Below, piece after piece: positions 48,797-57,009 of a DNA stretch of 64,000 nucleotides. Under the pieces are notes generated by a model. That model saw only the letters and a list, made by a program, of their open reading frames with translations. It did not search any database and was not told where the DNA came from. Numbering within the stretch: the stretch's first letter is position 1; each line of letters starts with the position of its first letter. Both the position numbers and the translations under genes were made by a program. Source of the DNA: VRUE01 sp963705635 (GTDB lineage Bacteria; Actinomycetota; Thermoleophilia; Solirubrobacterales; 70-9); the NCBI GenBank assembly GCA_963705635.1, contig CAVPKH010000001.1, positions 711,991-775,990 on the forward strand. The letters are read 5' to 3'.

Positions 48797-49459
48797 TTAT
48801 TTCGTCGCTTCGGCCGGGATTTCCGGGCGTTGCGGGTAGGCCTGGACGGCCAGGTTCCAGTTCTTCAGCGTGAAGGTCACGTTTTTCGCGCCCGCGTACT
48901 GGATCGCCACGGTGTGGCCGCCTTTCTGCAGGACCGTGGTCTGCATGACCGTGTAGACGAGCGGCGCCGGGGTCGGCGTGGCCGCGGTCGCCGGGGCAAA
49001 GTTGATTTTGCCCGTGGTCTGGCCGTCGACCAGGATCTGGATCGGGCAGGCGAGTTCAACGGTGGGTTTTGCCGCCGTGCAGGTTGCCGAGCCCGAGAAC
49101 GTGATCACCGCCGAACCCGTGCCGGGGGTCCCAAACGAGGTGAACGCGGTTGGGATGTAGCCGGGGGTGGTGGCCCCGCTGGGGCCGAACACCGCGGTGC
49201 CGGCGGCGATCCCGACCACGGGGGTCAGGGGGGCGTCGGCCTTTTTCACGAAGGTGTTGCCGGCGACCTTTTTACGCAGGTAGAGCGTCGACGCTTTTTT
49301 GTTGGTGACGTAGACCTGTGAGGCCGCCTTCTTCGTGATGAAGGCCCCGGTGATCGATGACCCGGCAAGTGACGGCGTCACCGCGATCGCCGCGGCAAGC
49401 ACCGCTGCCAGCGCGACCGCGGTCGCGGCGCGTGGCGTGGACAGTCTTCTTCTGAGCAA
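48797..49459 (-). CDS. secreted hypothetical protein
   Basis: 220 residues from the TTG at 49459, chosen because GGAGG lies five bases upstream (an in-frame start at 49495 has none). A basic start, then a signal-like helix (AATAVALAAVLAAAIAVTPS), a K-rich spacer with repeats FITKKAASQVYVTNKKAS and LYLRKKVAGNTFVKKADA, then a beta-rich domain (GSAVITFSGSATCTAAKPTV). The 'TKKxA' spacer recurs in secreted proteins of this lineage. It is divergent from pstS. Function unknown. Confidence 0.65.
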   Translation of the reverse strand: MLRRRLSTPRAATAVALAAVLAAAIAVTPSLAGSSITGAFITKKAASQVYVTNKKASTLYLRKKVAGNTFVKKADAPLTPVVGIAAGTAVFGPSGATTPGYIPTAFTSFGTPGTGSAVITFSGSATCTAAKPTVELACPIQILVDGQTTGKINFAPATAATPTPAPLVYTVMQTTVLQKGGHTVAIQYAGAKNVTFTLKNWNLAVQAYPQRPEIPAEATK

Positions 49460-49526
49460 TTGAACCTCCGTATCCAGGGCTGCCGGGGAGCCCAAAGGGC
49501 GCCGGGTGAGCCTTTCTTAGTAAAGA

Positions 49527-49536
49527 GGTCAATAAA
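49527..49536 (+). promoter_or_regulatory. GGTCAATAAA motif upstream of pstS
   Basis: Same 10 bp as at 48434-48443. It is preceded by TTAGTAAAGA and followed by GTACAG. It is 79 bp before the pstS ATG and 68 bp from the divergent secreted-protein start. No GTTCACC-type Pho box was seen in this region. Confidence 0.4.
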
Positions 49537-49614
49537 GTACAGAAGCTGGTAGGGTCATGTCGAGTTAGCCAATCAAGAAACTCTTCTACCCGCCAGGAAA
49601 GGAAGCAAAACAAG

Positions 49615-50448
49615 ATGAGAATCAAGTCCCTTGCCGTATCGGCAATCGCCTTGGTGGCGCTTGCCGTGCCGGCGTCGGCCGGCGCCGTGACCCTGATCGG
49701 GTCGGGCTCGGTGGCCGCGCAGCCGGTGCTGCAGGCGCTCTTCGCCACCTACACGAAAGAGGTCAACCACAAGGTCCACTTCGTCTACACCGCCAACGGA
49801 GGCAACGCGGGCGTCAAGGACGTCCAGAACGGCGTCAGCCAGTTCGCCGGCCAGGCCCGCACCCCGCTGCCCAGCGACGCCGGCACCACCTACATCAAGA
49901 TGTTCCTCGACGGGCTCTGCATCGACGTCAACCCGAAGAACAAGCTGACCGACATCAGCATCCAGCAGACCCACGACATCTATCGGGGACTGCTCACCAG
50001 CTGGGCCCAGATCCCCGGCTCGGGCCTCGATACGACGATCGACCCGGTTGGCCGCGACACCAACGGGGGGACCTACAACTTCTTCCTGCAGGCGGTGCTC
50101 AACAACGAACTGCCGTCCTCGAACGTCAACGCGCTGACGGCGGACGGCCTCGTCGTCAACGCGGTCAAGCAGGACCCGAACGCGATCGGCTACGACGGGC
50201 TCGCCTGGCAGGGCAAGGGCCAGAAGGCGCTCAAGGTCAACGGCGTCCCCTGCACGGCATCGAAGATCAGCGTCGAGCCGCTCAAGTACCCGCTCTCGCG
50301 CTACCTCTTCCTGGTCCTGCCGACGGGTACGACCAACGCTGCGCTGACCAAGTTCATCGACTGGGCGCGGCGTGACCCGCTCGCCGGTGAAGTCATCGCC
50401 AAAGCCGGTGGCGTCCCCGCCTTCAACAAGAAGGCGAAGAAGAAGTAG
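49615..50448 (+). CDS. pstS: phosphate ABC transporter substrate-binding protein PstS-like
   Basis: 277 residues. It has a Sec signal (SLAVSAIALVALAVPASAG) and the PBP-like fold starting TLIGSGSVAAQPVLQALFAT, the N-terminal phosphate-binding loop, with VGRDTNGGTYNFFLQAVLNN near residue 145 as the second. There is no lipobox, unlike many actinobacterial PstS proteins. Ribosome site AGGAAAGGAAG. It is the first gene of an eight-gene run with pstC, pstA and pstB. Confidence 0.88.
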   Translation: MRIKSLAVSAIALVALAVPASAGAVTLIGSGSVAAQPVLQALFATYTKEVNHKVHFVYTANGGNAGVKDVQNGVSQFAGQARTPLPSDAGTTYIKMFLDGLCIDVNPKNKLTDISIQQTHDIYRGLLTSWAQIPGSGLDTTIDPVGRDTNGGTYNFFLQAVLNNELPSSNVNALTADGLVVNAVKQDPNAIGYDGLAWQGKGQKALKVNGVPCTASKISVEPLKYPLSRYLFLVLPTGTTNAALTKFIDWARRDPLAGEVIAKAGGVPAFNKKAKKK

Positions 50449-51444
50449 ATGGAGGAGCAGTACCCCTCGGAGTACGGCCCCAAGTGGTCGGACCAGCGTG
50501 CCGAGCGAATGCTCGGCACGCTGGTCTGTGCCGTCGTCGGGCTGCTGCTGGCGATGATCGTCACCGTCTTCGTCCACGCCTGGCCGTCTTTCGCGCACAA
50601 CGGCCTGGCCTGGTTCGGGGCGGGGGGGAGCGTCGAAGACCAGCTCAACCAGATCTACCTCTCCGGCCTCAGCGGCGCCAACTACGTCTACACCTTCCAC
50701 GCCTGGCAGCTGATCTGGAGCACGCTGCTGATCACCGGCGGCGCGGTCACGATCGCGCTTTTCTGCTCGCTCTTCGTCTCCGTCTTCATCGTCGAGTTCG
50801 CGCCGGAGTGGATGCGCAACATCCTGCAGCCGGTGGTTCGCTTCCTCGCCAGCGTGCCTTCGGTGATTTACGGCCTGCTCGGGGTGCTGGTCATCGTCCC
50901 CTTTATCGGCAACCACCTGGTGACCGAGTCGCAGAAGGCGTCGGTCGCCGGCGTGATCTCGCTCAGCGGCTACAGCCTGCTGGCCGCGGTGCTGATCCTG
51001 ACCGTGATGATCGCGCCGCTGATGGTCTCGATCTTCTCCGACGGCCTGCGCTCGGTGCGGCCGGGATGGCTGGAGGGCTCGCTCGCCCTCGGCGTCAACC
51101 GCTGGCGCACGACCTGGAAGATCGCCGTTCGAACCGCCCGCCCGGCGATCGTCGCCGGCACCGTGCTGGCGGTCGCGCGGGCGATCGGCGAGGCGGTGAT
51201 GCTGGCGATGGTCTCCGGCTCGGTCGCCTTCGCGCCCAACCCGGCCGACGGCCTGATCTTCATCTATGAGCCCTCGCGGCCGCTGGCGCCGACGATCGTC
51301 AAGAACATCGATTCGCTCGGCTCGCCGCCGGCGAACGCGACGCTGTTCGCGATCGCCGCGGTGCTGCTCCTCTCGGCGGCGTTCTTCTCCCTGGCCGGCT
51401 GGGTGGCGCGGCGGTCGATGCGCAAATACGGGGCGACCGCGTAG
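50449..51444 (+). CDS. pstC: phosphate ABC transporter permease PstC
   Basis: 331 residues with six membrane helices, starting LGTLVCAVVGLLLAMIVTVF. LASVPSVIYGLLGVLVIVPF is the PstC signature near residue 140, and GSLALGVNRWRTTWKIAVRT is the EAA coupling loop near 205. It directly follows the pstS stop with no gap and overlaps pstA by one base pair of codons. Confidence 0.92.
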   Translation: MEEQYPSEYGPKWSDQRAERMLGTLVCAVVGLLLAMIVTVFVHAWPSFAHNGLAWFGAGGSVEDQLNQIYLSGLSGANYVYTFHAWQLIWSTLLITGGAVTIALFCSLFVSVFIVEFAPEWMRNILQPVVRFLASVPSVIYGLLGVLVIVPFIGNHLVTESQKASVAGVISLSGYSLLAAVLILTVMIAPLMVSIFSDGLRSVRPGWLEGSLALGVNRWRTTWKIAVRTARPAIVAGTVLAVARAIGEAVMLAMVSGSVAFAPNPADGLIFIYEPSRPLAPTIVKNIDSLGSPPANATLFAIAAVLLLSAAFFSLAGWVARRSMRKYGATA

Positions 51445-52451
51445 TGGAGGCCTCGGTCGCAACGCCGCCGCCCACGGGCGGGCGCCCGCCGCGCATGGGC
51501 CCGCCGAAATCGGGCGAGGACGCGGTCGAGGGCAGCGCCGCCTGGCGCCTCTCGGACCGGATCGGCCTGGCGATCTGCTGGGCCCTCGGATTGCTCTTTT
51601 GCGCGATCGCGGTCGCGATCGTGATCTACCTGATGGTGCAGGGGCTGCAGTACCTGAAGCTCTCGATGCTGGTCACCCCGGCCACGGCCGGGTTCAGCCA
51701 GAGCCAGAGCGGCGGTTTCTCCGATGCCCTGCTCGGCACCCTGATCGTCGCCGTGATGGGGATCTCGATAGCCCTGCCTGCGGGCGTCGGCATCGCGGTC
51801 TGGCTGGTCGAGTACGGCCGCCCCGCGGGGCTCGCCCGGCTCGCCGAGTCGACGATCGAGGCGATCGCCGGCATCCCCTCGATCGTGCTCGCCCTCTTCG
51901 GCACCGTGATCTTCTCCAGCACCGCGCTCGGCTTCCTCAGCCGCACGTCCGACGGCGTTGTCTTCGGCCGCTCCTTCTTTGCCGCCTCGGCGATGCTCTC
52001 GGTGGTCGCGCTGCCGCTGGTCGTCGCCAGCACCCGCGAGGGGCTGAACGCGATCCCCCGCCACGTGCGCGAGGCCTCCTATGCGGTCGGCAAGACGAAG
52101 ATCGCGACGACGCGGCGGATCCTGCTGCCGGCGGCGCGCCCGCAGGTCGCGACGGGAGCGATGCTCGGCCTCGGCCGGATCATCGGCGACACGGCGATCA
52201 TCGTCGTCCTGCTCGGCGCCACCCAGAACTTCGCCCCGGTCGAAGGCAGCGCCTTCCCCCTCAACTACCTGCGCGGAGCGGGGACGACGCTGACCAACTT
52301 CGTCTACGAGGCCTCCCCGACCGGCAACCTCAACCAGCCCCAGAAGGCCTACGCGGCGGCCTTCGTCCTGCTGCTCCTAGTACTCGCGCTGAACGCCGCT
52401 GTCGACGTCGTCCACCGCCGCGCAAGAAAGGTAGGAACGTGGAGTTCGTAG
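51444..52451 (+). CDS. pstA: phosphate ABC transporter permease PstA
   Basis: 335 residues from a GTG. A disordered start of ~45 residues is followed by six helices. It has VWLVEYGRPAGLARLAESTI, then AGIPSIVLALFGTVIFSS near residue 140, and the coupling loop EASYAVGKTKIATTRRILLP near 205, as in PstA. It overlaps pstB by 13 bp. Confidence 0.92.
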   Translation: MEASVATPPPTGGRPPRMGPPKSGEDAVEGSAAWRLSDRIGLAICWALGLLFCAIAVAIVIYLMVQGLQYLKLSMLVTPATAGFSQSQSGGFSDALLGTLIVAVMGISIALPAGVGIAVWLVEYGRPAGLARLAESTIEAIAGIPSIVLALFGTVIFSSTALGFLSRTSDGVVFGRSFFAASAMLSVVALPLVVASTREGLNAIPRHVREASYAVGKTKIATTRRILLPAARPQVATGAMLGLGRIIGDTAIIVVLLGATQNFAPVEGSAFPLNYLRGAGTTLTNFVYEASPTGNLNQPQKAYAAAFVLLLLVLALNAAVDVVHRRARKVGTWSS

Positions 52452-53410
52452 CCCCTGACGTGCCTGAGCTCGACCGCCAGATTGGAGGGGTCAGCTCAGA
52501 CACCTCCTACCCGCCGCCGATCCGGCGGCTTCCGCTCGAGGATTCCGAGCCGGCGACGCAGGTGGCGCCACCGGCGGTGTCCCATGGCAGCAGCGCCGCG
52601 GGGGCGCCCAGCGGCTTCACGGCGGCGCGGCGCGCGGTCGGCGCGCCGCAGTTCTCGATCCGGCGCATGGAGATCGACGACGTCTCGGTCGCCTACTCCG
52701 ATCGCGAGGCGGTCAAGGGGGTCTCGTTGCCGGTCCGCCAGGGCGAGGTGCTGGCGATGATCGGTCCCTCGGGCTGCGGCAAGACGACCCTGCTGCGCTC
52801 GCTCAACCGGCTCACCGAGCTGACCCGGACCGCGACGCTGAAGGGGCGCATCCTGCTCGACGACGTCGACATCACCCTGATCGAGCCGACCTCGCTGCGG
52901 CGCCGGGTGACGATGGTCTTCCAGCAGCCCAACCCGTTCCCGATGAGCGTCTTCGACAACATTGCCTACGTGCTGCGCGAGCAGGGGTCGCGGCGCCAGC
53001 GCAAGAAGGTGCTGGAGCCGAAAGTCCACAGCGCCCTCGACCGGGCTGGCCTCTTCGAGGAGGTCAAGGACAACCTCGACCACCCGGCGCTGAAGCTCTC
53101 CGGCGGACAGCAGCAGCGGCTCTGTATCGCCCGGGCGCTGGCGGCCGAGCCCGAGGTGCTGCTGCTCGACGAGCCCTGCTCCGCCCTGGACCCGCAGTCG
53201 ACCCAGGTGATCGAGGACCTGATCGTGAAGCTGCGCGACGACGTCGCCGTCGTCATCGTCACCCACAACCTGCAGCAGGCCTACCGGATCGCCGACCACG
53301 TCGCCTTCATGTACCTGGGCGAGCTGGTCGAGTACAGCAGCGCCACGGCCCTCTTCAACACGCCCCGCGAGCAGCGGACCAAGGAGTACGTGAGCGGTGC
53401 GTTCGGCTAG
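52439..53410 (+). CDS. pstB: phosphate ABC transporter ATP-binding protein PstB with N-terminal extension
   Basis: 323 residues from the GTG at 52439 (AGGAAC before it). The first ~75 residues are a Pro/Ala/Ser-rich extension not usual in PstB (about 250-260 residues). Then come Walker A GPSGCGKTTLLRSLNRL, the Q-loop MVFQQPNPFPMSVFDNIAYV, signature KLSGGQQQRLCIARAL, Walker B VLLLDEPCSALDP and H-loop IVTHNLQQAYRIAD, all diagnostic of PstB. It overlaps the lipoprotein gene by 14 bp. Confidence 0.92.
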   Translation: MEFVAPDVPELDRQIGGVSSDTSYPPPIRRLPLEDSEPATQVAPPAVSHGSSAAGAPSGFTAARRAVGAPQFSIRRMEIDDVSVAYSDREAVKGVSLPVRQGEVLAMIGPSGCGKTTLLRSLNRLTELTRTATLKGRILLDDVDITLIEPTSLRRRVTMVFQQPNPFPMSVFDNIAYVLREQGSRRQRKKVLEPKVHSALDRAGLFEEVKDNLDHPALKLSGGQQQRLCIARALAAEPEVLLLDEPCSALDPQSTQVIEDLIVKLRDDVAVVIVTHNLQQAYRIADHVAFMYLGELVEYSSATALFNTPREQRTKEYVSGAFG

Positions 53411-53606
53411 CCCGCACATAATCCGACTCGGGCTCCTTGCCGTTTGCGGCCTACTCGTGTTGGGCGCGATCTCCGGTTGCGCCACGACGCAGGACACCGC
53501 GGCGCAAAAGCAGGCGGAATCCAAGCGCATCCTCGAACGGCGCGACCACAAGCAGGCGAAGAGGCAACGAGCCAAGTCGCACGACCAGGGGAGCAACGAG
53601 CAATGA
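53397..53606 (+). CDS. small lipoprotein in the pst operon
   Basis: 69 residues from a GTG inside pstB. Signal IIRLGLLAVCGLLVLGA with the lipobox ISGC near residue 28; the mature part is a charged, probably helical segment (DTAAQKQAESKRILERRDHK) rich in Lys/Arg/Gln. Its stop overlaps the next start (ATGA). No family recognised. It is likely anchored in the membrane next to the transporter. Confidence 0.65.
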   Translation: MRSASPHIIRLGLLAVCGLLVLGAISGCATTQDTAAQKQAESKRILERRDHKQAKRQRAKSHDQGSNEQ

Positions 53607-54274
53607 AAGCTTCAACCGAGCACTCGCCAAGATTGAACGGCCGCGCTCAGTACGAACCCTGCGAGGAGTGCGGTGCGCCGCTCGACCCGCAGCAGCGCTA
53701 CTGCGTCAACTGCGCGGCGCGGCGCGGCAACGGCGCCAACCCTTCCTCGCGTTACTTCGCGGCGATGAGCCAGCGTGCCCGCCGGCCCGCCATTCGTCCC
53801 TCGGCGGTCAAGCCGAGCTCGAGCAGCAGGGCAGCCGCGGTTGCCTTCTTCGCGCTGCTGCCGATCGCGGTGGCGATCGGCGTCGTCGTCGGTCGCAGCG
53901 GCAACGACAGCGGCGAAAACGAGGCGCTGCTGGAAGCGCTGCACCGCCAGGAAGTGGCGCAGGCCAGCACGCCCGCGGCCGGCGTTGCGACCACCGCGGG
54001 CAATGCCAAAAAAGCCAAAGCCAAGAAGGCCAACACATCGAGCAAGGGGGGCGGCAAAGTCGTGGCAAAGACCAGCAACGGAACCGTCCACGAGGTGACG
54101 GGATTCAAACCGACCAAGCAGAAGACCGAAGAAGACACGGCAATCGTCGCCGAAAACCCCGAACAGTCGGGCGAAAATTACATCAAGGCGCAGCAAAACC
54201 TGCCCGATGTGACGGTGGTTGGCGGCGACCCCAGCGAAGCCCCTGCGGCGCCGACCGGGAGCGGGCAGCCATGA
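53603..54274 (+). CDS. zinc-ribbon membrane protein in the pst operon
   Basis: 223 residues. The N-terminal zinc ribbon is CEECGAPLDPQQRYCVNCAA (two CxxC pairs, residues ~20-39), followed by a basic linker, one membrane helix (AAAVAFFALLPIAVAIGVVV) near residue 85-105, and an outer Lys/Ala/Gly-rich region with VHEVTGFKPTKQKTEEDTAI. So the ribbon is cytoplasmic and the tail is outside. Unknown family. ATGA overlaps on both sides. Confidence 0.7.
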   Translation: MKASTEHSPRLNGRAQYEPCEECGAPLDPQQRYCVNCAARRGNGANPSSRYFAAMSQRARRPAIRPSAVKPSSSSRAAAVAFFALLPIAVAIGVVVGRSGNDSGENEALLEALHRQEVAQASTPAAGVATTAGNAKKAKAKKANTSSKGGGKVVAKTSNGTVHEVTGFKPTKQKTEEDTAIVAENPEQSGENYIKAQQNLPDVTVVGGDPSEAPAAPTGSGQP

Positions 54275-54693
54275 GCCAGCTCAGCGAGATCCTGCGGCGG
54301 CCGGTCGATGCGGTCAAGGGCGCGCGCGACAAGCCGGCCCCCGTCAAACCGAAGCCCGAGACGGCCAAGCCGCCCGGGGAGAAGGTCGAGAACGCCGAGC
54401 TGATCGCCCAACGCGACCGGCTGTTGGAGAAGTTCACGATCATGCAGGCAGACCTCGGCGGAGCCTTCTATGAGATGGCGATCCGCGACCACGTGCGGAT
54501 GGACGTGCTGACCCGCAAGGCGGCTGAGCTGCAGCGGGTCGACGCCGAGCTGCTCTCGGTCGAGCGGGTGCTCGAGCTGGAACGCTCCGACGCGGCCGGG
54601 ATGTGCCCCAGCTGCGGCTCGCCCTACGGCCACGGGGTGCGTTTCTGCGCCCAGTGCGGCCAGTCGCTCGTGCAAGCGGAGGTGCCGGCGTGA
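54271..54693 (+). CDS. coiled-coil protein with C-terminal zinc ribbon in the pst operon
   Basis: 140 residues. A Pro/Lys-rich start, a central helical region (LIAQRDRLLEKFTIMQADLG, then LTRKAAELQRVDAELLSVER) likely to form a coiled coil, and a C-terminal ribbon with CPSCGSPYGHGVRFCAQCG. No membrane helix. It may pair with the ribbon protein before it. ATGA and GTGA overlaps. Confidence 0.7.
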   Translation: MSQLSEILRRPVDAVKGARDKPAPVKPKPETAKPPGEKVENAELIAQRDRLLEKFTIMQADLGGAFYEMAIRDHVRMDVLTRKAAELQRVDAELLSVERVLELERSDAAGMCPSCGSPYGHGVRFCAQCGQSLVQAEVPA

Positions 54694-56042
54694 AGGCGGC
54701 GATCGCAGGACCGCTGCGGCGGGCGATGGTGGCTGCCGCCACGCTCACCGGCAAGCGCTTCGGACTCCTCGTCGCCTCCTCGGTGGTGGCGACCTCGGCG
54801 ATCGTCGCCAGCGCAATGACCGGCACCGGCAGCAGCGGCGCCCTGGCGGCGCTGGTCGGCCGCAGCCTCGCCTCCGACCGTGCTCCGGCCGTGGTCGCGA
54901 CGGCGCCGCCGCGATCCTCGGCCGGCTCCGGATCGACGGCTCCCGCCCAGGGTGGCTCGGCTCAACCCGCCCCCGCGCCCTCCGGCTCACCGACGCCGCT
55001 CGCGGCGCCAAGCAGCCCGGCAAGCGAACCCGCGCCCAAGCAGCCCGCCGAAGAGGAAGAGCCGCCGCCGCCGGAAACGGGCCCGGTCAAGCACGTCTTC
55101 GTGATCTCGCTGGCCAGTCCGGGCTACGAACAGTCGCTGGGCGCCCAGTCGCAGATGCCCTATCTGTCCGCGACCCTGCGCCCCCAGGGCGAGCTGCTGA
55201 GCGGCTACACCCTGCTCGACGAAGCCGGCCTGCCCAACCAGATCGCCGCTCTCAGCGGTCAGCCGCCGAACCCGGCGACCAGCACCGGCTGCCCCGGCTT
55301 CGAAGAGTTCGCCGCGGCGAAAACGGATGGAAAGGGCGTCGTGCACGGCTCCGGTTGCGTCTACCCAGTCGAAACGCTGACCCTCGCCGACCAGCTGAGC
55401 GCCGCTCGCCTTTCCTGGCGCGCCTACGTCGAGGGCATGGTCGACGAGACCGGCCAGCCCGGTAGCTGCGTCCATCCCAACCCCGGCGAACCCAGCGCCG
55501 CCGTCCCCGGTGGGTACGCGGCGAGCCAGAACCCCTTCGTCTACTTCCACTCGCTGCTCGACCTTGGCGACTGCACCGCGAACGACCTGCAGATCGACCA
55601 GCTGACGAGTGACCTGCGCAAGGCCGAGAAGACGGCGAGCTTCTCCTTCATCGCCCCAACGCCCTGTGACGCCGGCTCGACCGGCCAGTGCGCGGCGGGC
55701 GCGGTCGAAGGCCCGGCGAACGCCGACACCTTCCTGGCCAAATGGGTGCCGCCGATCCTCGCCTCCCCGGCATACAAGGCCGACGGCCTGCTGATCGTCA
55801 CCTTTGCCACGGTCAACCCACCGAGCCCCGAAGCCGCCCCAGTCGGTGACCCGCTGCGCACCGGCGCCCTGCTGCTCTCGCCCTTCCTCGCCCCCGGCGC
55901 CACCGATGCCGCGCCCTACGGCCCCTACTCGCTGCTTCGCTCGAGCGAGGACCTTTTCGGCTTCGAGCCGCTCGCGCTCGCGGCCGACGCCAAGACAAGG
56001 TCCTTCGCGTCGAGCCTGCGCGGAGCTACGGCAGGGGACTAG
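54690..56042 (+). CDS. secreted phosphoesterase family protein
   Basis: 450 residues from a GTG. A long N-terminal signal or anchor (KRFGLLVASSVVATSAIVAS), a ~90-residue Pro/Ser/Ala linker, then a domain starting HVFVISLASPGYEQSLGAQS that resembles the phospholipase C/acid phosphatase (PF04185) fold: FVYFHSLLDLGDC near residue 290, FSFIAPTPCDAGS and LLIVTFATVNPPSPE in the late region. Some metal ligands of the family (for example the first NxDHxF-type block) are not obvious, so activity is uncertain. As last gene of the pst run it would free phosphate for uptake. Confidence 0.75.
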   Translation: MKAAIAGPLRRAMVAAATLTGKRFGLLVASSVVATSAIVASAMTGTGSSGALAALVGRSLASDRAPAVVATAPPRSSAGSGSTAPAQGGSAQPAPAPSGSPTPLAAPSSPASEPAPKQPAEEEEPPPPETGPVKHVFVISLASPGYEQSLGAQSQMPYLSATLRPQGELLSGYTLLDEAGLPNQIAALSGQPPNPATSTGCPGFEEFAAAKTDGKGVVHGSGCVYPVETLTLADQLSAARLSWRAYVEGMVDETGQPGSCVHPNPGEPSAAVPGGYAASQNPFVYFHSLLDLGDCTANDLQIDQLTSDLRKAEKTASFSFIAPTPCDAGSTGQCAAGAVEGPANADTFLAKWVPPILASPAYKADGLLIVTFATVNPPSPEAAPVGDPLRTGALLLSPFLAPGATDAAPYGPYSLLRSSEDLFGFEPLALAADAKTRSFASSLRGATAGD

Positions 56043-56231
56043 AGCGGGAGACCTGGAGCGGGGAGGCGCGCAGCCGACGTTCACCCCACTCCAGTGGGTC
56101 AAAGTCGAATGCGCCGCGCGCCCTCCCCTCGCCGCGGGCTGGCGCGGCGCGTTATCAGGGGAAAACCGAAGTTGGCGTTGGGTAATACCCCGATGAACCA
56201 GGCTCGCGTTGGCTGGAAAATCGGGCTGACG

Positions 56232-56900
56232 ATGCCACCGACCGAGGGGGAGACATCGCGCTTCTCGGATCGCCGCGACGCCGGGCGGCAGCTCGCCGCC
56301 CGGTTGCTGCCGTGGGCGGAGGAGAGTCCGGTCGTGGTCGGGCTGCCGCGCGGCGGCGTGCCCGTGGCCGCGGAGGTCGCGCTTGGACTGGGCGCCCAGC
56401 TCGATTTCCTCGCCGTGCGCAAGCTCGGGGCGCCCCACAACCCCGAGTACGGGATTGGCGCGATCGCCGAGGGCGGCACCCGCGTCTTTGACCCCGAGGC
56501 GCTGGCCGTGCTCGGCATCGACGGCGGCACGCTCGAGCAGATCGTCGTTCGCGAGAGCGAAGAGCTGCGCCGTCGCACCGCCGCCTATCGCGGTGACCGC
56601 CCAGCGCTGCGGCTCGAGGGTCAAGCGGTGATCGTCGTCGACGACGGCGTGGCAACCGGCGTCACCGATACGGCGGCCCTGCGCGCGATCTGGCGCCAGC
56701 GGCCGCGCAGGCTGATCCTCGCCGTGCCGGTTTGCGCCCCGGACTCGGCGGCGCGGCTGCGCGAGGAGGCCGACGAGGTCGTCTGCCTGCTGATGCCGCC
56801 GCTGCTTCACGGCGTGGGGCAGTGGTACCGGGACTTCTCCCAGGTCTCCGACGACGAAGTCGTGGCAGCCCTGGCGATGCGTGGCGGCACCGCGATCTGA
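56232..56900 (+). CDS. phosphoribosyltransferase family protein
   Basis: 222 residues from the ATG at 56232 (another at 56193; neither has a good ribosome site). It starts RFSDRRDAGRQLAARLL and contains GLPRGGVPVAAEVALGLGAQ and the PRPP-binding loop VIVVDDGVATGVTDTAALRA near residue 130. This is the PRTase group often found next to stress hydrolases; the substrate base is unknown. The region 56043-56231 before it holds an inverted repeat at 56080-56099 and nothing else recognised. Confidence 0.85.
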   Translation: MPPTEGETSRFSDRRDAGRQLAARLLPWAEESPVVVGLPRGGVPVAAEVALGLGAQLDFLAVRKLGAPHNPEYGIGAIAEGGTRVFDPEALAVLGIDGGTLEQIVVRESEELRRRTAAYRGDRPALRLEGQAVIVVDDGVATGVTDTAALRAIWRQRPRRLILAVPVCAPDSAARLREEADEVVCLLMPPLLHGVGQWYRDFSQVSDDEVVAALAMRGGTAI

Positions 56901-57009
56901 GCCTGGATCGCCGAGCGCCGGCGGGTGGGTCGAGGCCCAACCCGCTCCCGGAACCACCAATGGCAGAGTCGACGTGGCCGTCGGCCCCTGATCGGGTCAT
57001 GATGGCGCG

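Noticed and set aside
49496..49614. Pho box upstream of pstS
   Set aside because: No GTTCACC-type direct repeats were found; only the GTCAATAAA element shared with other leaders is present.
53603..54693. Zinc-ribbon pair as a toxin-antitoxin module
   Set aside because: Neither protein has a toxin fold, and the tight coupling to pst genes argues for a role with the transporter.
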